IMG/VR virus record: IMGVR_UViG_3300020171_000028
Location: 1-62,374 of that record
Length of the DNA stretch: 62,374 bases
Reading direction: 5' to 3' (one strand)
Source of the DNA: a virus
Numbering within the stretch: position 1 is the stretch's first letter; every line of letters starts with the position of its first letter. Shown here in pieces: positions 56,886 to 62,374 of this stretch. Below the pieces are notes generated by a model. It searched no databases and was not told the origin of the DNA. It saw only the letters and a list, made by a program, of their open reading frames with translations. Both the position numbers and the translations under genes were made by a program.

Positions 56886-59474
56886 ATGGAAGGATTCTTT
56901 ACAAAGAAACAAACAGAATCAAAAACTCGTCCTGATGGAAAAGTACATAGTTGCTTTTCCTGTGGATTACTTACGCTTTGTAAAAGCCCTAAGATGTCTC
57001 CAACAGGAAACTTTAAACTTGGTATTTTAAATATTGGAGAAGCGCCTGATACTACCGATGACCGGTTAGGTCTTCCTTTCCGATCCAAAGCTGGACGATA
57101 CTTACAAAAAATGTATAGACAAGTAGGTATAGATTTAGAAGAAGATTGTTTAAATGTAAATGCCATTAAATGCTCCCCGCAAACTAAGGAAGGAAAAAAC
57201 AGAAAACCTACGAACTATGAAATCGATTGTTGTAGAAAATACGTTTTAGAAGTCATAGAAAAATACAACCCGAAAGTAATTGTATTGTTTGGGGCGTCTC
57301 CTTTGTATAGCGTACTAAAAGGACATTACAGTAAAGATTTAGGAGACATCCATAAATGGCAAGGGTGGACTATCCCTGACCAGAAATACAAGGCTTGGCT
57401 TCTTCCTGTGTATGCTCCTGATTTTATTCTTCACCAAGAAAGTCAAGAATCAGAAGTAGTTTGGTTACAAAGTTTAAAGCAAGTAAAAATAAAAGCAAGA
57501 GAGGAATTTCCTATTTATGAAGAACCTAAAATTGAAATCATAGAAGACTTATCTGTTTTAGAAACTATTAAAAGTTCTGAAATTGCTTTTGACTATGAAA
57601 CTACCGGATTGAAGCCACATGCTCCTGAGCACCGAATTGTTTGTGCGGCAGTAGCTCATTCTGAAAATCACGCCTATGTTTTTCGAATGCCTAGAAAAAA
57701 GTCAGAAAGAACCCCTTTCATAAATTTATTGCAAGACCCTGTAATTAAGAAGATGGCACACAATATGAAATTTGAAGACCATTGGACTAATGTAAAATTA
57801 AAAACAGAAATTACAAATTGGTATTGGGATAGTATGTTAGTTGCTCATGTTTTAGACAATCGACCAGGAATCACTGGATTAAAATTTCAAACCTACATAA
57901 ATTTCGGAATTGCTGACTATGATAGTGAAATCAGTCCTTATCTTAAATCTGAGGGAAATAATGATAATGCAGTAAATAACATATTCAAAGCTATCGAAAA
58001 CGGGTATGAAGAAAAATTACTTAAATACTGCGCCTTAGACGCAATTTATCAGTACCGCTTATATAAGTATCAAGAAAAACAAATAAGGAGCGTACAACGG
58101 CTCTACGATGCTTATATGCTAATGCACAACGGTATTCTTGCTATCGCCAAAGCAGAAAGACAAGGATTTCGTATAGATGTAGAATATATACAAAAGAAAA
58201 AAGAATTCTTATCTCGCAAAATCGAGAAAATCGAAACCCAGTTTAAAGAATCTGATTTGTATAAAGAATGGCAAAAACATTCCAAAGGACAAGTTAATAT
58301 CAATTCTGGAAAACAATTAGGAGATTTCTTGTACGGAATTAAGAAATTGAAACCTACAAAAACCACTACCTCCGGATTAGGTAGCACAGATGAGGAGGCT
58401 TTGTTATCCCTAAATCTTCCGGAATTAACTAGATTACTAGAAACTAAGAAATTAAAGAAAATCCGAGATACTTATTTAGATGCTTTCGACCGAGAGCAAG
58501 TAAATGGAATAATCCATCCTTTTTTCAATCTTCATTTAGTACAAACTTACCGGTCTAGTTCTAACAGCCCTAACTTCCAGAATATTCCTAAACGAGACAA
58601 AGAAGCAATGAAAGCGGTTAGGAAAGCAATTTATCCAAGACCGGGACATCAATTACTCGAAGTAGATTTTAGTGGTATAGAAGTTAGAATTGCTGCTTGC
58701 TACCACAAAGACCCTACTATGTTAAAATATATAAATGACCCTACTACCGACATGCATAGGGATATGGCAGAACAAATTTTCAAAATTAATAATTTTAACA
58801 AAGCTCTTCCAGAGCATTCATATTTAAGAAGCGCAGCGAAAAATGGTTTTGTATTCCCTCAATTCTATGGCGATTATTATAAGAATTGTGCTGAAAATTT
58901 AGCTATTAGATGGGGAGGATTATCTGAAGGGAAATGGAAAGCAGGACAAGGTGTAGTGTTTGAAGGAAAAAATTTAGCAGACCATTTACTTAAACAAGGT
59001 ATTCGTTCTTTAGAACAATTCACTGAGCATATCCGTCTTATAGAAAATGATTTTTGGAGTAACAGATTTCCTAAGTATTCTTGGTGGAAAGATGCTACTT
59101 ATGCAACTTATAAGAAATATGGATACTTTACTTTGAAAACTGGATTCGATTGTAAAGGAATCATGCGTAAAAACGAAGTTATAAACTATCCTGTACAAGG
59201 CGCGGCTTTCCATTGTTTACTGTGGTCATTTACTGAGATGGTAAATGCCTTAGAAAAGAAATGTATGGATTCCAAAGTAATAGGACAAATACATGATTCC
59301 ATTGTTTTAGATGTACATCCAGAAGAATTGGAAGAAGTGAAGAAACTGCTCCGCTACATTACAACAATAGCTTTACCAAAACATTGGGATTGGATTATTG
59401 TGCCGATGGATATTGATGCGGAAATAAGTCCTGTGGATGGTAGTTGGGCGGATAAACAAGATTGTAAGATTTGA
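56886..59474 (+). CDS. DNA polymerase I with N-terminal uracil-DNA glycosylase-like domain (862 aa)
   Basis: Residues about 20-215 resemble family 4-type uracil-DNA glycosylase: SCFSCGLLTLC, NIGEAPDTTDDRLGLPF, NAIKCSPQTKEGKN and VIVLFGASPLY. Then comes a 3'-5' exonuclease (FDYETTGLKP, AHNMKFEDHW, YCALDAIYQYRL). The C-terminal part has the Pol I motifs A (DFSGIEVRIAA), B (AAKNGFVFPQFYG) and C (GQIHDSIVLDV). Such a fusion is also known in SPO1-like phages. The ATG at 56886 is two bases after the clamp stop; an upstream TTG at 56853 would fall within the clamp gene. Confidence 0.9.
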   Translation: MEGFFTKKQTESKTRPDGKVHSCFSCGLLTLCKSPKMSPTGNFKLGILNIGEAPDTTDDRLGLPFRSKAGRYLQKMYRQVGIDLEEDCLNVNAIKCSPQTKEGKNRKPTNYEIDCCRKYVLEVIEKYNPKVIVLFGASPLYSVLKGHYSKDLGDIHKWQGWTIPDQKYKAWLLPVYAPDFILHQESQESEVVWLQSLKQVKIKAREEFPIYEEPKIEIIEDLSVLETIKSSEIAFDYETTGLKPHAPEHRIVCAAVAHSENHAYVFRMPRKKSERTPFINLLQDPVIKKMAHNMKFEDHWTNVKLKTEITNWYWDSMLVAHVLDNRPGITGLKFQTYINFGIADYDSEISPYLKSEGNNDNAVNNIFKAIENGYEEKLLKYCALDAIYQYRLYKYQEKQIRSVQRLYDAYMLMHNGILAIAKAERQGFRIDVEYIQKKKEFLSRKIEKIETQFKESDLYKEWQKHSKGQVNINSGKQLGDFLYGIKKLKPTKTTTSGLGSTDEEALLSLNLPELTRLLETKKLKKIRDTYLDAFDREQVNGIIHPFFNLHLVQTYRSSSNSPNFQNIPKRDKEAMKAVRKAIYPRPGHQLLEVDFSGIEVRIAACYHKDPTMLKYINDPTTDMHRDMAEQIFKINNFNKALPEHSYLRSAAKNGFVFPQFYGDYYKNCAENLAIRWGGLSEGKWKAGQGVVFEGKNLADHLLKQGIRSLEQFTEHIRLIENDFWSNRFPKYSWWKDATYATYKKYGYFTLKTGFDCKGIMRKNEVINYPVQGAAFHCLLWSFTEMVNALEKKCMDSKVIGQIHDSIVLDVHPEELEEVKKLLRYITTIALPKHWDWIIVPMDIDAEISPVDGSWADKQDCKI

Positions 59475-59480
59475 TAAATA

Positions 59481-59500
59481 AATTTTTTGTATAATAAAGG
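59481..59500 (+). promoter_or_regulatory. TTGTATAAT start-leader motif, copy 5
   Basis: AATTTTTTGTATAATAAAGG just after the polymerase stop and 12 bases before the clamp loader ATG at 59513. Confidence 0.55.
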
Positions 59501-59512
59501 AAAAGAAAATAA

Positions 59513-60424
59513 ATGAGTTTATATCACAAATATCGCCCGGAAACATTAGGCAAGGTAAGAGGAAACAAAAAAATCATACCTGTACTGGAAAAGATGTTAC
59601 AAGATAAGACCACCGCTCCACATTCTTTCTTATTTCACGGACCAACAGGTTGCGGAAAAACAACTATAGGAAGAATTGTTGCCCAAGAACTCGGATGCTC
59701 TAAAGAAGATTTCATTGAATTAGATTCCGCTGATTTTAGAGGAATAGATACAGTTAGAGAAATCAGAAAACAAAGTCAATATGCTCCTTTGAACGGAAGT
59801 ATAAGAGTTTGGATGCTGGATGAGATTCATAAAAGTACAAATGATGCTCAAAATGCTTTATTAAAAATCTTAGAAGACCCTCCAGCACATGTATATTTCA
59901 TTCTATGTACTACAGACCCTCAAAAACTACTTCCTACTATAAAAGGAAGATGTAGTCAATTTCAAGTAGAATTGCTATCAGAAATAGATATGCTGCGTTT
60001 GTTAAAAACAGTAGTTAGAGGAGAAGAAGAAACTTTAGAAGAAGAGATATACCAACAAATCACCCAAGATAGTTTAGGCCATCCAAGAAATGCTTTGCAA
60101 ATATTAGAACAAGTACTTTCTTCCGAACCAGAAAAAAGATTACAGATAGCTCAACAAGCAGCATTGGAACAAAGTCAATCTATTGAGCTTTGTCGGGCAT
60201 TGATAGGTGGTAGTGGTTGGAATAAAGTAGCCTCTATTTTACAAGGAGTAAAAGACCAAGACCCGGAAGGGATTAGGCGGCAAGTTATGGGATACGCCCA
60301 AGCAGTTTTATTAAAATCAGACAATCCAACTGCGGGACTTGTTTTAGAATGTTTCTTGGAGCCTTTTTACAATACAGGATTTCCGGGATTAACTTTTGCA
60401 TGTTATCAAGTAGTAAAAAATTAA
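59513..60424 (+). CDS. DNA clamp loader ATPase (DnaX/RFC-like, 303 aa)
   Basis: AAA+ protein: YHKYRPETLGKVRG at the start (as in DnaX/RFC), Walker A GPTGCGKT at 43-50, VWMLDEIHKST as Walker B, SRC-like KGRCSQF and an RFC-type helical end. It loads the clamp at primer ends. One gene only is seen, so it is probably a homo-oligomer or works with host subunits. Confidence 0.9.
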   Translation: MSLYHKYRPETLGKVRGNKKIIPVLEKMLQDKTTAPHSFLFHGPTGCGKTTIGRIVAQELGCSKEDFIELDSADFRGIDTVREIRKQSQYAPLNGSIRVWMLDEIHKSTNDAQNALLKILEDPPAHVYFILCTTDPQKLLPTIKGRCSQFQVELLSEIDMLRLLKTVVRGEEETLEEEIYQQITQDSLGHPRNALQILEQVLSSEPEKRLQIAQQAALEQSQSIELCRALIGGSGWNKVASILQGVKDQDPEGIRRQVMGYAQAVLLKSDNPTAGLVLECFLEPFYNTGFPGLTFACYQVVKN

Positions 60425-60427
60425 GAT

Positions 60428-60601
60428 ATGAAACCAACCGAATTACATAAAGCTATTATGAACAGAGATAATTATTCTTTTGAAGAGGCGGATGAACTAG
60501 TAAAGGAATTACGCCAATCAGTCGCTGATGGAGAAAACCCGGAAGAGGTTCTTTATGACGAAGGATTTGAACCTGATTACATTTTTGATATACTTCCTTA
60601 G
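60428..60601 (+). CDS. hypothetical protein, 57 aa
   Basis: Read directly: MKPTELHKAIMNRDNYSFEE and DGENPEEVLYDEGFEPDYI. Acidic small protein, three bases after the clamp loader stop. No family recognised. Confidence 0.6.
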   Translation: MKPTELHKAIMNRDNYSFEEADELVKELRQSVADGENPEEVLYDEGFEPDYIFDILP

Positions 60602-60602
60602 T

Positions 60603-60821
60603 ATGCACATTATACGAGCAAATGTAGGAACCCATAACTGGAAATTGCAATTCTCAATAAATTTAAGAGGAGCTGTTGTGGATACTTATATTTGTTTACA
60701 ATGTGGAATGGTTGCAAAGAAATACGGAGGTGAACGATATTTCATCGATGAAAAATACGAAATAGAAGAGGTACTTAATTGTGAAAATCAAGAAAAAAAG
60801 AAAATAAGGAGGACAAAATGA
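60603..60821 (+). CDS. hypothetical protein, 72 aa (Cys-containing)
   Basis: MHIIRANVGTHNWKLQFSI... with CLQCGMVAKKYGGERYF and a later C in LNCENQ. Likely a small zinc ribbon. I use ATG 60603 as the frame from 60528 would overlap the gene before. Overlaps the next gene by four bases. Confidence 0.55.
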   Translation: MHIIRANVGTHNWKLQFSINLRGAVVDTYICLQCGMVAKKYGGERYFIDEKYEIEEVLNCENQEKKKIRRTK

Positions 60822-61303
60822 ATTACGAAAAGGATATGAAAATTGACGAAACTAGTTTAGACCTTGAATGGTTAGACCAAACTAGTTTAGCTTTCAGTTA
60901 TGGAAAGCATTGGGCAAGATGTCAAAAAGAATTAGAATTAGCTCAGGAAGAAATCAAATTAGTACGGTCGGAATTGATAAAAGAAGTAACAGAAGACCCT
61001 GACAAATATCTAGGAAGCGGAGTAAAAGCCACAGCACCTGTTATCGAAGCTTACTACCGTAACCATAAAAGGCATATAGAAGTCAAAGACCGAATTGTAG
61101 AATTACAATATGAAGCAAATGTGGCTGAAATTGCTAAAACAGAAATCAGTTTTACTCGCAAAGCAGCACTAGAAAATTTAGTTAGGCTTCACGGACAACA
61201 ATACTTTGCCGGTCCTCAGATTCCTAGAGATATTACTGCGGAAAGAGAACAAAAAACAATGAGAGCAAATTCAACCGTTGCTCGTAAACTAAAAAGAGGG
61301 TAA
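60818..61303 (+). CDS. helical replication-region protein (161 aa)
   Basis: Largely helical, charged: LELAQEEIKLVRSELIKEV, IEAYYRNHKRHIEVKDRIV and RKAALENLVRLHGQQYF. By appearance it may be a UvsY-like or replisome accessory protein, but there is no motif to support this. A strong AAGGAGG precedes ATG 60818, unusual among the plus-strand genes. Followed by SSB two genes on. Confidence 0.6.
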   Translation: MNYEKDMKIDETSLDLEWLDQTSLAFSYGKHWARCQKELELAQEEIKLVRSELIKEVTEDPDKYLGSGVKATAPVIEAYYRNHKRHIEVKDRIVELQYEANVAEIAKTEISFTRKAALENLVRLHGQQYFAGPQIPRDITAEREQKTMRANSTVARKLKRG

Positions 61304-61308
61304 AAGAA

Positions 61309-61491
61309 ATGATAGAATACATGTTAGATAATTGGTTAGCTATTATTTTTATATCTTTGTATGCCTTAGGATGGTTTTACCTGCTTAGTAGAATCACAAT
61401 GACCGGAGCACTGAAAGAATTGAATGATTTCTTAGAAAAAAAAGTAAACGAATACTTAAAAAACAAAGTAAAAAATGAAAAAAAATCGTAA
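61309..61491 (+). CDS. small single-pass membrane protein, 60 aa
   Basis: Hydrophobic helix (WLAIIFISLYALGWFYLL) near the N-terminus then a basic charged tail. Overlaps the SSB gene by 17 bases. Function unknown. Confidence 0.55.
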   Translation: MIEYMLDNWLAIIFISLYALGWFYLLSRITMTGALKELNDFLEKKVNEYLKNKVKNEKKS

Positions 61492-62374
61492 CAAGAAAAG
61501 TAGTTTTATTGGAAAAACGAATCAAGATGCAAAAAGGCAAAAAACTGCCGCGTCATCTTATGGATTTTTAAAACTCCCAAAAGGGGTAAGTGTTTTTTCC
61601 CCTGAACCAGATAGTAGAGTGAAATTAGATTTCATGCCCTACTTAGTAAAGGATGCAAATCATCCAGATAAGAATGCTCAACTAGATATCGCAGTAAAAG
61701 GTAGTTTGTGGTATAAACGTCCATTCAAAATTCACCGAAATGTAGGCACAGGAAATGATGTCGTTGTATGTCCAACCTCTTTCGGACAGAAATGCCCTAT
61801 CTGTGAATACAGAGCAAAACGATTGAAAGAAGGAGCAGACCAGGAAGAAACTAATGAATACAAAACTTCAAGTAGAAATTTGTATTTAGTAATCCCACTA
61901 GATTCAAAACAACATGAAAAGAAAATACATGTATTTGATGTAAGTCAATACTTATTCCAAAACCTCTTAAACGATGAATTAGAAGAGGATGAAGACAACG
62001 GTGTATTCCCAGATTTAGAAGAAGGATTAACTTTAAAAGTACGATTCAATTCTACTACTATTGGGAAAAGTAAACCTTTTGCAGAAGCTAGCCGTATTGA
62101 TTTTCTTGAAAGAGATAAACCGTATGAAGAATCTATCCTAGACTCCATTCCTTGCTTAGATGAAATGCTCACTATATTAACTTATGAGGAATTAAGTGCA
62201 AAATTCTTTGAAATTGAGAATGAAGATTCCGAGGAAGAGGAAGAAGATGAGAAGGAAAAACCAGCTCGCAAAAGAAAACCAGCTCCTACTCCTGAGCCGG
62301 AAGAGGAAGAGGAAGAGGAAGAGGAAGAGGAAGAGGAAGAGGAAGAGGAAGAGGAAGAGGAAGAGGAAGAGGAA
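61475..62374 (+). CDS. single-stranded DNA-binding protein, gp32-like (N-terminal 300 aa, continues at 1)
   Basis: Open from ATG 61475 to the window end with no stop. Starts MKKNRNKKSSFIGKTNQD. The first 240 residues resemble gp32-like ssDNA-binding proteins: CPTSFGQKCPICEYRAKRLK gives a zinc-binding Cys set, followed by basic and aromatic residues, and LVIPLDSKQHEKKIHVFDV. Then the acidic repeat tail begins. The C-terminal remainder is probably the frame at 1-429. T4 gp32-like proteins also have a zinc domain and acidic C-terminus. It would protect ssDNA during replication and recruit recombinase and helicase loaders. Confidence 0.8.
   Translation, partial: MKKNRNKKSSFIGKTNQDAKRQKTAASSYGFLKLPKGVSVFSPEPDSRVKLDFMPYLVKDANHPDKNAQLDIAVKGSLWYKRPFKIHRNVGTGNDVVVCPTSFGQKCPICEYRAKRLKEGADQEETNEYKTSSRNLYLVIPLDSKQHEKKIHVFDVSQYLFQNLLNDELEEDEDNGVFPDLEEGLTLKVRFNSTTIGKSKPFAEASRIDFLERDKPYEESILDSIPCLDEMLTILTYEELSAKFFEIENEDSEEEEEDEKEKPARKRKPAPTPEPEEEEEEEEEEEEEEEEEEEEEEEEE

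Noticed and set aside
56853-56886. TTG start of the polymerase within the clamp gene
   Set aside because: An ATG two bases after the clamp stop gives the natural start; the TTG is in clamp coding sequence.

Overview
The window looks like one essentially complete genome of a tailed, siphovirus-like phage. It has TerS/TerL, a portal, an HK97-type head, a lambda-type tail tube, a 915-residue tape measure and a full replisome. The sequence is AT-rich. The late promoter fits the Bacteroidota pattern TTTG-N19-TAnnTTTg, and BACON-like and S74 tail domains are present, so I infer a host in Bacteroidota. Both ends of the window fall inside the same gene, the acidic poly-Glu tail of the single-stranded DNA-binding protein. 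This suggests a circular or terminally redundant map opened inside a low-complexity repeat.

Layout. (1) 1-6397, plus strand: SSB tail, RecA-like recombinase, RuvC-like resolvase, and an SbcCD/Rad50-Mre11-type nuclease whose ATPase is split into two genes. (2) 6394-35176, minus strand: lysis genes at the distal end, then tail genes (BACON, S74 and GIGTTSP fibres, tape measure, gpG/gpG-T chaperones with a readable -1 frameshift signal, tail tube), head-completion genes, a five-gene block of sulfotransferase, two glycosyltransferases, methyltransferase and DUF115-like protein, then capsid, decoration protein, protease/scaffold, minor head protein, portal and terminase. (3) 35386-40613, plus strand: DUF6011-type Zn protein, SNF2 helicase, sigma-70-like protein, primase and a DUF6291-like replication protein. 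(4) 40631-45483: eleven small unrelated ORFs separated by ten long imperfect palindromes, followed by a tyrosine recombinase. (5) 46327-62374, plus strand: DnaC-like loader, DnaB-like helicase, a 7-deazaguanine DNA-modification set (QueD, QueE, FolE, DpdA-like transglycosylase plus a glycosyltransferase), sliding clamp, UDG-DNA polymerase fusion, clamp loader and SSB.

The main discovery candidate is region 4. Each palindrome has an outer YTAAC box and a matching GTTA box, with arms that pair and carry a few extra bases on one side. For nine of the eleven ORF units the sequence after the left GTT is complementary to the sequence before the right AAC. That is the end-matching rule of integron gene cassettes with attC sites, so the phage appears to carry an integron-like array. 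In five of the ten sites the loop holds an ATG that reads in frame through the right arm into the next ORF, and at least three cassettes seem to have no good start codon of their own. The adjacent recombinase has all catalytic residues but no visible IntI-specific insertion, and short AAC repeats lie between it and the array.

Other notable signals: a sulfation/glycosylation block among virion genes; probable ADP-ribosyltransferase-like tails on portal and minor head proteins; a PAS protein in the lysis region; two families of repeated gene-start leaders; and a split between genes with strong Shine-Dalgarno sites and genes without. I saw no tRNA, rRNA, CRISPR array or transposase.
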